Source: Fundicoccus ignavus (lineage in GTDB: Bacteria; Bacillota; Bacilli; Lactobacillales; Aerococcaceae). Taken from it: a stretch of 64,000 nucleotides of DNA. The position numbers and the translations under genes were made by a program. The stretch lies in NCBI RefSeq assembly GCF_009659375.1, contig NZ_WJQT01000009.1:54165-118164 (forward strand). Direction: 5' to 3'. The notes under the pieces were generated by a model. That model saw only the letters and a program-made list of their open reading frames with translations. It made no database searches and was not told the origin of the DNA. How positions within the stretch are numbered: the stretch's first letter is position 1; each line of letters begins with the position of its first letter. Positions 37,390-47,169 of this stretch are shown in pieces.

Positions 37390-38787
37390 ATGCAGTCTTT
37401 CACAGAAAAAGTAGCCGCACAAAAATTAACTCGCGAAAAAGTTTTTCGTGACCCCGTTCATGATTATATTCATATTCGTGATCGCATCATTATTGATTTA
37501 ATTAACACCCGAGAGTTTCAACGCTTGCGTCGCATCAAGCAACTTGGTACCTCTTCATTTACTTTTCACGGTGCCGAACATACCCGTTTTAATCATTCGC
37601 TGGGTGTGTACGAAATTACACGCCGTATTATTAGTCAATTCAATCGTAACTATCCCTCTACTTCCAAATACGATGGGTTATGGGATCCAGCTGAAAGATT
37701 AGTCGCTTTGTGTGCAGCCTTATTACACGATCTAGGCCACGGGCCTTTCTCACACACCTTTGAAGGCATCTTCAATACAAATCACGAGCGCATTACAGGT
37801 CAAATCATTACCTCACCCGAAACAGAAATTAATCAAGTACTTCGCCGTTTAGGGGATGACTTTCCTGAAAAAGTCGCGAGTGTCATTGATAAAACTTACC
37901 CTAACAAACAAGTAGTTGAACTAATCAGCAGCCAAATTGACGCTGACCGCATGGACTATTTATTGCGTGACGCCTACTATGCGGGCGTTAGCTACGGAAC
38001 CTTTGATTTAACACGAATTTTACGCGTCATCCGACCTTATAATGATAAAATTGTCTTTGATTTTTCAGGCATGCATGCAGTTGAAGATTATATTGTCAGC
38101 CGTTACCAAATGTATATGCAGGTTTACTTCCACCCGGTTTCGCGTGGAATGGAACAAATCCTGAAAAGCTTATTGGTCCGCGCTAAATGGTGCTACCAAC
38201 AAGACGACATTCACATGAAAACGCCAATTGGCTTACTGGAACCTTTTCTCTTTGAAAACTGGACCATTGAAGACTACTTGCGTTTAGATGACAGTGTCGT
38301 CAACAGCTACTTTGTGCATTGGTCGCAAGAAGATGACCGGATTCTTGCGGACTTGGCTAACCGTTTCCTTGACCGTAAACCCTTTAAATCAATCTTGGTT
38401 AACGAAAAAGAAGCCACACAATTATCGATTGCCGTAACAGAGGAATTATTCAATTTAACCTATGACCCAACTTACTACTTCAGCGAAAATAGTAGTTATG
38501 ATTTACCTTATGACCACTACCGTCCTGACCGTCAAAGTAAAAATTCGCAAATTGAATTAGTGACGAAAACCAATCAAATCGTTGAATTATCCCAAGTAAG
38601 TGCCTTGGTTAATTCCTTAACGGGTAAATCACGCGGTGACCACCGTCTGTATTTCCCGAAAGAATTATTGTCACATATCAATCAAGTGCCGGCAGATCAA
38701 CTCAATGAAAACCAGAAAATGATTATCGCTGCCTACTTCAACGAACACAATGATGTCACCCACCAAATTCAACAAAGACTCTTTTAA
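37390..38787 (+). CDS. HD-domain phosphohydrolase (dNTPase-like, YwfO family)
   Basis: This 465-residue protein has a SAMHD1/dGTPase-type HD domain: VFRDPVHDYIHIRDR, TRFNHSLGVYEITRR (His near 69), LLHDLGHGPFSHTFEG (His113-Asp114) and SSQIDADRMDYLLRDAYYAG (Asp near 186) supply the metal ligands. Family members in enterococci hydrolyse dNTPs to nucleosides and triphosphate, and B. subtilis YwfO is a close type. It is co-transcribed with the LipL-like gene and starts after AAAGGAGG. Its role is probably nucleotide-pool control, inferred from the family. Confidence 0.88.
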   Translation: MQSFTEKVAAQKLTREKVFRDPVHDYIHIRDRIIIDLINTREFQRLRRIKQLGTSSFTFHGAEHTRFNHSLGVYEITRRIISQFNRNYPSTSKYDGLWDPAERLVALCAALLHDLGHGPFSHTFEGIFNTNHERITGQIITSPETEINQVLRRLGDDFPEKVASVIDKTYPNKQVVELISSQIDADRMDYLLRDAYYAGVSYGTFDLTRILRVIRPYNDKIVFDFSGMHAVEDYIVSRYQMYMQVYFHPVSRGMEQILKSLLVRAKWCYQQDDIHMKTPIGLLEPFLFENWTIEDYLRLDDSVVNSYFVHWSQEDDRILADLANRFLDRKPFKSILVNEKEATQLSIAVTEELFNLTYDPTYYFSENSSYDLPYDHYRPDRQSKNSQIELVTKTNQIVELSQVSALVNSLTGKSRGDHRLYFPKELLSHINQVPADQLNENQKMIIAAYFNEHNDVTHQIQQRLF

Positions 38788-38796
38788 ATGCCAAAA

Positions 38797-38832
38797 TACG
38801 ACTAGACGCCAACATGTGGTCTAGTCGTATTC
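38797..38832 (+). terminator. Terminator-like hairpin after the HD gene
   Basis: AATACGACTAGAC and GTCTAGTCGTATT form a perfect 13-bp stem around a 10-nt loop. The tract after it (CTTAAGG) is weak. Confidence 0.65.
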
Positions 38833-39602
38833 TTAAGGAAAGACAAGAAAATGGATTCTGTCTCAACGCATGTTTTTTTACCCCACTTTTTATCAAGCCA
38901 TTAACAACTTTCCTTATGGTTCAACCAAGCCAATTATCCAGAAGTCGACACATTATACACTCTGCATATCCTCTCCACTTAGAATTCCTGAGCGTAATTT
39001 TTAATAAATCGGCAGATTATTCTGTCACTTTTGCGAAGACATGCATAACCTTATATTAAAGGGTCTTTTCTTCCTTTGTGTGTTAGTACCTTTTCTTTAT
39101 CGCAACGTTATTTATTCTTCAAGTCAAATTCTGTTTTTTTAAGGTGGTTCCTAGCTTTTAGGCGTCTGCCCTTGGCCTTATGGCAATCACTTTTTTATAG
39201 ATAGTTCATCCACGAAAAATTGCAGCTTGTATAACCTTTAATTCATGCAATCGTTCTAACACGACTTTGCAAAACTCATCTTTAACCTTCGCTTCTACAG
39301 CACCTTCTGTGAAATGGTAACGCCATGAGATGCTAATTTTTCAGTTATTTTAATTGAAATCTTTCTTGATACAGGTAGCATACTTCACGAACCTACTGGA
39401 ACCATTTAATAGCAACTATTGCTTCTTGGAAACTACTTCTTAAGTAAAATTATTCGTTTAAGTGTTATGTGCGGTTTTGTTGGCTATTTTAGAAAATATG
39501 TCGCAATAGAATTATTTGGTGATACTATGGTTTTAACATATTGAGATTGAATAAGACTCCCAACTCTCAAAAATATCTATCTCATAGCCTCCATCTAAAC
39601 AT
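38833..39602. other. 770-bp gene-poor spacer with a possible gene remnant
   Basis: No intact gene is supported. An 81-codon frame at 38814 has no ribosome-binding site. On the leftward strand a stop-free stretch from 39340 to 39206 encodes a protein-like segment (TEGAVEAKVKDEFCKVVLER) ending at a stop, with an overlapping out-of-frame segment before it. This looks like a decayed coding sequence of unknown origin. Confidence 0.35.
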
Positions 39603-39644
39603 AAATAACGTAGATCATCGTTGGAGCAATGACCTACGTTATTT
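39603..39644 (-). terminator. Terminator-like hairpin after oadA
   Basis: Read leftward, AAATAACGTAGGTCAT pairs with ATGATCTACGTTATTT around a loop of about 10 nt. The following ATGTTTAG is a poor U-tract, but the stem is long. Confidence 0.7.
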
Positions 39645-39675
39645 AATGGTGAATGGATAAATTTAAGTGGAAACT

Positions 39676-41070
39676 TTAGACTAAATCTATTTTGACCGAT
39701 ATTGTTTGTTCTGGAACATCATAGAAAGGATCTTCACGACGTCCTAAGAAATCACGTGCTTGCACTGGGAATGATGCATAACTCAATACATCTTCTTCAC
39801 TATGCGCATACGCTTGGATTTCTTCACGTAATGTAGGTAATTGTGGCTCAATTAAGTCAGCCGGGCGAACTGTGATACTAGCTTCATTACCAATTATTTG
39901 AGCTTTGACTGCTTCATTAATTGGAGCTGGTGGACGACCGTACAAACCTTTCAGATAGTCTTTAATTTCATTTGGTACCATCTTATACCGTTCACCCGCA
40001 ATAATATTCATCACGGCTTGTGTTCCAACCATTTGCGATAAAGGTGTCACTAATGGCGGATAACCCATATCAGCACGAACACGTGGGACTTCTGCAAGCA
40101 CTTCATCATACTTATCAGCAAGTCCTGCTTCTGTTAATTGACTTAATAGGTTGGATAACATTCCGCCTGGTACTTGATAGATCAGCGTTTTAGGCTCTAC
40201 ATCTTTTACTTTAGCTTTCAATATTCCTTCATCACGAAAACGATCGCGTATCGGGTTAAAATGTTCCGCAACTTCCGTTACTTTTTCCATATTTAAGCCC
40301 GTTTCAAAGCCTAAGCCTTCAAGCGCAATCGCAACCGATTCTGTCGCTGGTTGAGATGTCCCGCCAGCAAAAGATGAAATAGCTGTATCAATCACATCTG
40401 CACCTGCTTCAGCAACTTTCAAGTAAGTCATTTCAGAGATACCTCCCGTTGCATGCGTATGCACAACAAGCGGTAAATCAATCGCCGCCTTAATACGACT
40501 CACTAATTCGTAACCCGTTTGCGGCGTCAATACACCGGCCATATCTTTGATACAGATTGAATCTGCACCTAAATCAGCCATTTCTTGGGCAAGCTCTACG
40601 AAATAATCCACCGTATGTACTGGACTCGTTGTATAAGAAATTGCCGTTTGCACATGACCACCTGCTGCTTTTGTCGCACGAATAGCTGTTTCTAAATTTC
40701 GCGTATCATTTAACGCATCAAAAATTCGAATAATATCGATACCGTTCTCAATGGCTTTTGTTACGAAGGCTTCCACTACATCATCCGCATAATTACGATA
40801 GCCTAGAATATTCTGACCACGCAATAGCATTTGTAATTTTGTATTCTTAACATTAGCACGAATTTGACGTAATCTTTCCCATGGATCTTCGTTTAAGAAA
40901 CGTAAGCATGAGTCAAACGTAGCGCCACCCCAAACTTCTAGTGAATGGTAACCCGCTTCATCTAAGGTTGATAGAATGGGTAACATATCTTCAATTGGCA
41001 TGCGTGTTGCAATCAAACTTTGTTGACCATCACGTAAAACAGTTTCTGTGAAACGTATGTTTTTAGTCAT
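39676..41070 (-). CDS. oadA: Oxaloacetate decarboxylase alpha subunit (carboxyltransferase)
   Basis: This 464-residue TIM-barrel carboxyltransferase has IRFTETVLRDGQQSLIATR (biotin-carboxyltransferase motif), SLEVWGGATFDSCLRFL, SICIKDMAGVLTPQTGYELV and LVVHTHATGGISEMTYLK with the metal-binding His-x-His. Unlike Klebsiella OadA it has no C-terminal biotin domain. The biotin carrier is encoded separately at 46762. The ATG at 41070 overlaps the end of citX by 8 bp, which explains the start choice over an upstream ATG. It is the last gene of the leftward citrate operon, the place it holds in Enterococcus faecalis. Confidence 0.95.
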   Translation of the reverse strand: MTKNIRFTETVLRDGQQSLIATRMPIEDMLPILSTLDEAGYHSLEVWGGATFDSCLRFLNEDPWERLRQIRANVKNTKLQMLLRGQNILGYRNYADDVVEAFVTKAIENGIDIIRIFDALNDTRNLETAIRATKAAGGHVQTAISYTTSPVHTVDYFVELAQEMADLGADSICIKDMAGVLTPQTGYELVSRIKAAIDLPLVVHTHATGGISEMTYLKVAEAGADVIDTAISSFAGGTSQPATESVAIALEGLGFETGLNMEKVTEVAEHFNPIRDRFRDEGILKAKVKDVEPKTLIYQVPGGMLSNLLSQLTEAGLADKYDEVLAEVPRVRADMGYPPLVTPLSQMVGTQAVMNIIAGERYKMVPNEIKDYLKGLYGRPPAPINEAVKAQIIGNEASITVRPADLIEPQLPTLREEIQAYAHSEEDVLSYASFPVQARDFLGRREDPFYDVPEQTISVKIDLV

Positions 41071-41680
41071 TAACCTTCTCCCTTTCATTTTCAATTAATT
41101 CAGCAATCGCTGCTTGCATTTCTTCGACCGAATGAGTTCGAGAACGACCACAAACTTTCGCATCCTCTTCACAAATTAAGCAACGGCGTGTCGGTAAGTT
41201 CAAGTCTGTTCGACTTATACTATGAATATGTTCAGTCGTCATGATCGCACTGGCCTCTTCTCTTCCAAATTGCAAGCTGTCAGCTTCACGAGATTCACAA
41301 TATAAAACATCCAAATCAAGCAATCTGCCCCAAGGATGTTGTTGCTCGATGTCAATCATGGCTTTTTTTAATACCTCTGCCGGTAAATCAAGCAACATAT
41401 AATATTCTGGGCCTGTCACTTTTTCGCGGTATAAAGTTGTCAAAATTGGAGCTGCTTGAATACTCGGGTGTTGCCTTACGACATCCATCACCTCTTCAAA
41501 AACATTACGTAAAATTGGAGATGTCTTAATCGGGCCTGGAATATTCATCGTTGCTGATAGTAAGGAAGCGTGTCTATTCTTAGCAAATAACTCCCTCTGA
41601 GTCAGCGATCTTTGCTCACGGGTTTCAAGCATCATCATTAAATCTACTGAAATCCCTTGGGCGAACACCGCATTAGACAT
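41063..41680 (-). CDS. citX: Apo-citrate lyase phosphoribosyl-dephospho-CoA transferase
   Basis: This 205-residue protein attaches the prosthetic group to the acyl carrier subunit CitD. It shows the family blocks GISVDLMMMLETREQRS, MNIPGPIKTSPILRNVF (the GPIK motif) and a C-terminal TRRCLICEEDAKVCGRSRTH. The ATG at 41680 overlaps the citF stop by 8 bp (coupled translation). An ATG five codons earlier lies deeper in citF. The neighbours are citF and oadA. Confidence 0.92.
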   Translation of the reverse strand: MSNAVFAQGISVDLMMMLETREQRSLTQRELFAKNRHASLLSATMNIPGPIKTSPILRNVFEEVMDVVRQHPSIQAAPILTTLYREKVTGPEYYMLLDLPAEVLKKAMIDIEQQHPWGRLLDLDVLYCESREADSLQFGREEASAIMTTEHIHSISRTDLNLPTRRCLICEEDAKVCGRSRTHSVEEMQAAIAELIENEREKVND

Positions 41681-43205
41681 TACGCACCACGTCAATTAAC
41701 GTACCATCACGGTATTCAATTAAAGCAACTACTTTATCGCCATATTGAATCGGTTCTGGATTACCTACAATTGCGTATGCTTTTTCTTTTAATTCTTCAA
41801 TTGTGTATTGAGGAATATCAAGAGTTGTAAAATGTTCGATTAAGTCTTGACGAGCTGGGTTAATCGCAACTCCAATTTCAGTCACGACAACATCGACACT
41901 TGCTCCTGGTGTAATCACTGTGTTAACTGAATCAACCACTGTCGGAATACGTCCACGCACCAATGGTGAGATAACTAGACTCATTTTACTTGCTGCACTC
42001 GTATCACTGTGTCCACCTGAGGCACCACGGATAACACCATCTGAACCCGTCATAACATTAACGTTATAGTTCGTATCTACTTCTAAAGCAGATAGAATAC
42101 AGATATCTAGTTGGTTAATCGCTGAGCCTTTACTTAAAGGTGATGCATAGAAATTCGCATCCACTTCAATGTGATTTTCATTACGACCTAAAGATTGCCC
42201 AGATAAGGCATCAAAGTCTTGAACATCAATCAATTTTTCGACTAAACCATCTTCTAATAACTCTACCATTTGATTCGTAATACCACCTAAAGCAAAGGCA
42301 GCTTTCACGTCATCTTTAATCATAGAATCGCGTAAGAATCGTGCAACTGCTAAGGCAGCACCACCCGTACCCGTTTGTACTGAAAAGCCATTTTTATAAT
42401 AAGGTGATTGCGTAATCACTTTGTTTGCATACTCTGCAATCAATAATTCTTTCGGATTGGTTGTAAAACGAGTTGCACCTTTAGCAATACCAGATGGGTC
42501 TCCAATTGCATCAACTTCTACAACGTAATCAACGTCTGTTTGCGGAATGCTAATTGGTGAGTTCGGATATGAAACTAATGTATCTGTAATAATCACCACT
42601 TGGTCAGCATATTTTGCATCAATCATGGCGTAACCTAATGAACCACAGACTGCTTTACCAACTGTTCCGTTCGCATTTCCGTACGCATCTGAAGATGGTG
42701 CTCCTAAGAAGGCCACATCAATATGAATATCTCCTGCAGCAATGGCACGAGCACGTCCTCCGTGAGAGCGAATCACCACGGGGTTTTCCATAATTCCATC
42801 TGATATGGCTGCACCTAGTTTATCTCGCAAACCACTTGATGTGATATTCGTGATGACTCCATTTTTAATATGTTCAATTAAAGGTTCGTGAACGTTGGCA
42901 ATCGAACTTGGTGCAATCGATAAGTTTTTAATACCCATCTTCGCAATTTCTTCCATTACCATATTGATAACAAAATCGCCTTCACGGAAATGGTGATGGA
43001 AAGAAATCGTCATGCCATCTTTTAAACCTGTTTTTTCGATTGCTTCACGGATGCTTCCTAACAATTTAGTATCCGTTGGTTTCACCGGTTTCAAGTCACG
43101 ACTTGCTTCTTTATAAGGTTTTACGTTTGTAAATAAATCATCGTAAACGCCATATTGATCAGCATGTTCTTGAGGGATATCGCGTCCTACATTATTCTTT
43201 ACCAT
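41673..43205 (-). CDS. citF: Citrate lyase alpha subunit (citrate CoA-transferase)
   Basis: This 510-residue subunit exchanges the acetyl group on the ACP thioester for citrate, forming citryl-ACP. Typical features are DGMTISFHHHFREGDFVINMVM near residue 60, SHGGRARAIAAGDIHIDVAFLG near 145 and TGTGGAALAVARFLRDSM near 280. Length is normal. It starts one base after the citE stop and overlaps citX at its end, within the citCDEFX block. Confidence 0.97.
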   Translation of the reverse strand: MVKNNVGRDIPQEHADQYGVYDDLFTNVKPYKEASRDLKPVKPTDTKLLGSIREAIEKTGLKDGMTISFHHHFREGDFVINMVMEEIAKMGIKNLSIAPSSIANVHEPLIEHIKNGVITNITSSGLRDKLGAAISDGIMENPVVIRSHGGRARAIAAGDIHIDVAFLGAPSSDAYGNANGTVGKAVCGSLGYAMIDAKYADQVVIITDTLVSYPNSPISIPQTDVDYVVEVDAIGDPSGIAKGATRFTTNPKELLIAEYANKVITQSPYYKNGFSVQTGTGGAALAVARFLRDSMIKDDVKAAFALGGITNQMVELLEDGLVEKLIDVQDFDALSGQSLGRNENHIEVDANFYASPLSKGSAINQLDICILSALEVDTNYNVNVMTGSDGVIRGASGGHSDTSAASKMSLVISPLVRGRIPTVVDSVNTVITPGASVDVVVTEIGVAINPARQDLIEHFTTLDIPQYTIEELKEKAYAIVGNPEPIQYGDKVVALIEYRDGTLIDVVRNV

Positions 43206-43206
43206 A

Positions 43207-44094
43207 CTAAATATCCTCCTCTTTGATTAATTTTGCTGCTTTAGCAAGTGCAATCACACGCTCAGCACGTTCAACGATTGGTTTATCGACCATCTTACCG
43301 TTAACTGAAATAACACCTGATCCTTTAGCTTCTGCTTCACGAATTCCCCAGATTACTTCTTTGGCATTCTGAATTTCTTTAGCCGTTGGTTGATAAATTT
43401 CATTCACTAGTGGAATTTGACGTGGGTTAATGACAGACTTACCGTCAAAACCTAATTGTTTGATTAAACGTACTTCATCCTGGAAGCCTTCTGAATTGTC
43501 CACATCAGAATAAACCGTATCAATGGCTGCAATGCCTGCGATTCGCGCTGCATGTAGAATCATATTACGTGCAAAGAATAATTCTTGACCGTCTGGATGA
43601 CGTTTCGTTTTCATGTTTGTTACGTAGTCTTCTGCACCTAAAGCGATGCCAATTAAGCGGTCAGATGCCATCGCAATTTCACGTGCATTCATCACCCCTT
43701 CAGCTGATTCGATCGCGGCCATCATTTTAGTTGTCCCTACTTCGATACCGTATTTCTCTTCAACAGCTGTAATCACCTTAGCAACGTCGATAATATCTTG
43801 AGCACGCTCTGTTTTGGGTAAACGAACGACGTTTACGCCTGCCGTCACAACGGCTTCAACGTCTTGATCACCACCAGCTTCTAATGCATTAATACGAACG
43901 ACAGTTTCGACTGAACTATAGTCGATTGTTTTCAATGCTTGATGCACTAACATACGCGCAGTATCTTTTTCTTTTAAAGAAACTGCATCTTCCAGGTCAA
44001 ACATGATTGAATCTGCACCATATAAAGGCGCATCTCTTAACATGGCCGCATTAGCACCTGGTACAAACATCATCGTTCTTCTTAAACGCTCCAT
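43207..44094 (-). CDS. citE: Citrate lyase beta subunit (citryl-ACP lyase)
   Basis: This 295-residue TIM-barrel lyase splits citryl-ACP to oxaloacetate and acetyl-ACP. Motifs are [35 protein letters not shown] (metal site), [37 protein letters not shown] and [13 protein letters not shown]. Its ATG overlaps the end of citD by about 13 bp. Confidence 0.97.
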   Translation of the reverse strand: MERLRRTMMFVPGANAAMLRDAPLYGADSIMFDLEDAVSLKEKDTARMLVHQALKTIDYSSVETVVRINALEAGGDQDVEAVVTAGVNVVRLPKTERAQDIIDVAKVITAVEEKYGIEVGTTKMMAAIESAEGVMNAREIAMASDRLIGIALGAEDYVTNMKTKRHPDGQELFFARNMILHAARIAGIAAIDTVYSDVDNSEGFQDEVRLIKQLGFDGKSVINPRQIPLVNEIYQPTAKEIQNAKEVIWGIREAEAKGSGVISVNGKMVDKPIVERAERVIALAKAAKLIKEEDI

Positions 44095-44390
44095 GTGCTA
44101 ATCTCCTTCCAATCATAACTCTCTTCACCCGACGCACGATAAGCTGCTGCAATGGTACGTGCTTGAATGGTACAATCTAACGCACCTTTGTCGACCGCTA
44201 CTACTTTAACGGATTCTATTTTTAATAAAGCTAATGTATCTTGAATGACCTTACGGATTTGTTTGCCGAATTGTTTCTCAACACTACTATCGAGTGAGAT
44301 TTCAATTCCTTGCGTTTCATTGGGTACCAGTGTAATCATAATATCACTAGATTCAACTGTACCGGCAATCGCAGTTTGTTTGATTTCCAC
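44082..44390 (-). CDS. citD: Citrate lyase gamma subunit (acyl carrier protein)
   Basis: This 102-residue carrier protein bears the phosphoribosyl-dephospho-CoA arm. The prosthetic-group Ser lies in the N-terminal [13 protein letters not shown] block. The longer open frame runs upstream through citC and is not coding. The true start is the GTG at 44390, preceded by AGAGGTG, which gives the usual N-terminus ([16 protein letters not shown]) and family length. It sits 13 bp after citC and overlaps citE. Confidence 0.93.
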   Translation of the reverse strand: MEIKQTAIAGTVESSDIMITLVPNETQGIEISLDSSVEKQFGKQIRKVIQDTLALLKIESVKVVAVDKGALDCTIQARTIAAAYRASGEESYDWKEISTWSV

Positions 44391-44403
44391 TATTTTTTCA
44401 CCT

Positions 44404-45399
44404 CTAAATTTTATTGTGTGCTTGTAAATATTGATAACTTGTCTCCGGCAGCAAATTCCGTAAGACGGCATCATTATTATCTGTAATGGCTTGGCGGACT
44501 TTAGTCGCACTAATAATCGTATCCGCATGCGTAATTCTTGGTAGAATCGTTAGTTTCAACGTTTCACCAAATACCGCCTGCATACTTTCATTATAAACAT
44601 TGGTCACTTTGGAATAAGGCTCATCTCCCACAAAACGTTCAGTAATCTTCAAAATTGGTGCGACACGCTCTTTAAATAAGCGCGCGTCTAATGAAGACTG
44701 AACACGGGCGATTGATAACTCCGCATCATCTTTTAAAAAGTAAGATGGGAAGGTTGCACTTGAAACCATATAGTTATTCGTTGGTAAAACTGTGACATTC
44801 GCTAAATGTTCAGTTCCCAACTTAACCATCGCGAGACGATCGGCCGCTGAGAATTCTGACCGTTCTTCCGTTAGAACAAATACATAAACATGTTCGGTAT
44901 GCTCTGCAGCATAAGTCACTAAGTATTGATGCCCTTTTGTAAACGGATTGGCATTCATCACAATGGCACTGGCACTACCAGCCGTTTGATATTGTGCTAA
45001 CATTTTTAAATAATCATCGAAGTCCGGCTGCCCAAATTCCATAAATAGAACATCTTCATTCGCAATCACTTCTTTAAAGCCAAGTGACTTAAAAATCATA
45101 CGCTTATCTGGTTTCGTATACACAAAATAGTGCAACTCACCTTCATCACGCAATCTCTCCATTAAATGCATCATCACTTGAGTCAGTAAATTTTCTGATT
45201 GATAATCTTGGCAAACCGATACACACTTAATAATGTTACCTTCAAAAGATCCAGTTGCAGCTAAAGTGTCGCCGTCAAACACACCCACCGTATAATCCAC
45301 TGTTTCATGGCTATTTAATTTTGAACGTCGCATGATGTCAAGCCACTGTTCGTACGCCAGTGGATCACGGTCCAACCAAAGTCTTTTAAATGTAAACAT
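44404..45399 (-). CDS. citC: [Citrate (pro-3S)-lyase] ligase
   Basis: This 331-residue protein acetylates the thiol of the CitD prosthetic group with acetate and ATP, activating citrate lyase. An N-terminal GNAT-like half (about 1-125) is followed by a nucleotidyltransferase domain with [17 protein letters not shown] near residue 145 and [17 protein letters not shown] near 178. It is the first of the citCDEFX genes and lies 33 bp after the small OadG-like gene. Confidence 0.95.
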   Translation of the reverse strand: MFTFKRLWLDRDPLAYEQWLDIMRRSKLNSHETVDYTVGVFDGDTLAATGSFEGNIIKCVSVCQDYQSENLLTQVMMHLMERLRDEGELHYFVYTKPDKRMIFKSLGFKEVIANEDVLFMEFGQPDFDDYLKMLAQYQTAGSASAIVMNANPFTKGHQYLVTYAAEHTEHVYVFVLTEERSEFSAADRLAMVKLGTEHLANVTVLPTNNYMVSSATFPSYFLKDDAELSIARVQSSLDARLFKERVAPILKITERFVGDEPYSKVTNVYNESMQAVFGETLKLTILPRITHADTIISATKVRQAITDNNDAVLRNLLPETSYQYLQAHNKI

Positions 45400-45432
45400 T
45401 TAAGTGCTCTCCTTTCTATGATTAAACGTTAA

Positions 45433-45567
45433 TTACTCCTCACCTGGGAACATTTTGAGTAAGATTAAAGATACGCCGTAAAGAGCGCCTAGAACTAGGA
45501 AAATCCCTCCCATTCCCAATACCATCAACTCTAAAGCTTTTGTAATTAATGCTGGATCGAAATTCAT
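45433..45567 (-). CDS. Small OadG-like membrane subunit of the oxaloacetate decarboxylase
   Basis: This 44-residue peptide is too short for routine ORF lists. It has a strong GAAAGGAG ribosome-binding site 8 nt before its ATG. A polar N-terminus (MNFDPALITKALELMVLG) leads into one hydrophobic helix (MGGIFLVLGALYGVSLILL), and it ends KMFPGEE. OadG-type gamma subunits of sodium-pump decarboxylases are small single-helix proteins of this form, but usually around 80 residues with a longer tail. It lies between oadB and citC on the operon strand. Assignment rests on position and topology. Confidence 0.7.
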   Translation of the reverse strand: MNFDPALITKALELMVLGMGGIFLVLGALYGVSLILLKMFPGEE

Positions 45568-45602
45568 AAGTTTCTCCTTTCTAACATTGTGTTTCAAAAA
45601 GT

Positions 45603-46724
45603 CTAGCTAAAGTAAGCTAAGATTAGTCCCCCTGCAATAACTGAAGCGATTTGACCTGAAACGTTCGCACCCACTGCATACATCAACACAAAGTTTTGTG
45701 GGTCTTCTTCGGTTGCCATTTTCTGGATAACACGACTCGACATTGGGAAAGCAGAAATACCTGCTGCACCAATCATTGGATTGATTTTTTCTTTTCTGAA
45801 TAGATTTAATATTTTGGCAAATAAGACACCACCGATTGAATCCATGACGAAGGCTACTAAACCAAATGCAATAATCATTAATGTTTGTAAGTTTAAGAAT
45901 TCTGAAGCTTCCATCTTCACTGAGATGGCTAAACCTAATAGAATACTTACAATGTTGACTAATTCATTTTGAGCTGTATTCGATAAGCGATCCAACACCC
46001 CACACTCACGTAGAATATTACCAAACATTAAGAAACCAACTAAAGGCGCTGAAATTGGCGCGATTAGACTTGCGATAATTGAAATAATAACAGGGAATAA
46101 CAGCTTAGTTGTTTTTGAAACTGATTTGGCACTGTAATTCATACGAATACGACGCTCATTCTTAGTGGTGACTAATTTAATCGCAAAAGGTTGAATAATT
46201 GGAACCAATGCCATGTATGAATACGCGGCGACTGTAATCGGTCCGAGTAAATTAGGTGCTAACTGATTGGATACGAAGATAGATGTTGGACCATCTGCCG
46301 CACCAATAATACCAATTGAAGCTGCTTCTTCTAAAGAGAAACCGAACATAACAGCTACAATAATAACAAAGAAAATTCCAAACTGAGCAGCTGCTCCAAA
46401 TAGTAACATAAACGGATTTTGCAATAATGGACCAAAGTCAATCATCGCACCAATCCCAATAAAGATTAACAGTGGGAAGAGTTCATTACCAATTCCGAAG
46501 TTAAAAAGTAAATCAAAAGCCCCTTCTTGCTCAACGCCATTGACGACTTGAGTCAATACGCCTGTACCAGGAAAGTTTACTAAAATTGTACCGAAGCCCA
46601 TTGGTACAAGTAGCGTCGGTTCATATTCTTTCCTAATCCCTAAGTACATCAGAATGATACCCACAACCATCATCGTAATTTGAGGTAGTGTTATTGACAT
46701 AATACCTTGTAATAATGTTTCCAA
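45603..46724 (-). CDS. oadB: Oxaloacetate decarboxylase beta subunit (Na+ pump)
   Basis: This 373-residue membrane protein carries out carboxybiotin decarboxylation coupled to Na+ export. It has about nine helices. The conserved region GAADGPTSIFVSNQLAPNLL near residue 145 contains the essential Asp, and NPMIGAAGISAFPMSSRV near 316 is also typical of OadB/MmdB/GcdB. The start appears to be the TTG at 46724, with GGAAG 8 nt upstream. It follows the biotin carrier by 37 bp. Confidence 0.95.
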   Translation of the reverse strand: METLLQGIMSITLPQITMMVVGIILMYLGIRKEYEPTLLVPMGFGTILVNFPGTGVLTQVVNGVEQEGAFDLLFNFGIGNELFPLLIFIGIGAMIDFGPLLQNPFMLLFGAAAQFGIFFVIIVAVMFGFSLEEAASIGIIGAADGPTSIFVSNQLAPNLLGPITVAAYSYMALVPIIQPFAIKLVTTKNERRIRMNYSAKSVSKTTKLLFPVIISIIASLIAPISAPLVGFLMFGNILRECGVLDRLSNTAQNELVNIVSILLGLAISVKMEASEFLNLQTLMIIAFGLVAFVMDSIGGVLFAKILNLFRKEKINPMIGAAGISAFPMSSRVIQKMATEEDPQNFVLMYAVGANVSGQIASVIAGGLILAYFS

Positions 46725-46761
46725 AGAGTCACTTCCTTTTTCTTAGATATCGTTAATAAAT

Positions 46762-47151
46762 TTAGTTAAGTGTAAATAATGCGTCGCCTGCGTTAACAAT
46801 TTGGCCTGTTGCCACATGAATGCCTGCAACTGTTCCATCGTTATTCGCAACTACTTCGTTTTCCATTTTCATCGCTTCTAGGATCATGACTGGTTGGTTA
46901 GCCTTAACTGCATCGCCTTCTTTAACTAAAACTTTTAGAATCGTTCCTGGCATGGGTGAAACTTGTGCGTCTGCACTAGCTGGTACCACCGCTGGAGTTG
47001 GTGTTGCTTCTGTAGCTGGTGCTTCCGAAGCAATCGCTACTGGTGCTGGAGCGGCTTGAACTGCAGGTGCTGCTTGAGGTGCACCTCCAATTTCTTCCAT
47101 TTCAACTAAATACTCTTTACCATCAATTGTGATTTTAAATTTACGTAACAT
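46762..47151 (-). CDS. oadD: Biotin carboxyl carrier protein of the oxaloacetate decarboxylase
   Basis: This 129-residue protein starts with a short beta domain (MLRKFKITIDGKEYLVEMEE), has an Ala/Pro/Thr-rich flexible linker (about 25-60) and ends in a biotinyl domain with the biotin-accepting Lys in VMILEAMKMENEV near residue 96. It supplies the biotin domain missing from OadA, as does OadD of Enterococcus faecalis. Confidence 0.95.
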   Translation of the reverse strand: MLRKFKITIDGKEYLVEMEEIGGAPQAAPAVQAAPAPVAIASEAPATEATPTPAVVPASADAQVSPMPGTILKVLVKEGDAVKANQPVMILEAMKMENEVVANNDGTVAGIHVATGQIVNAGDALFTLN

Positions 47152-47169
47152 AATAGGCCTCCATATAGT

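Noticed and set aside
38814..39059. 81-codon frame after the HD gene
   Set aside because: It starts inside a terminator hairpin, has no ribosome-binding site and no protein-family features.
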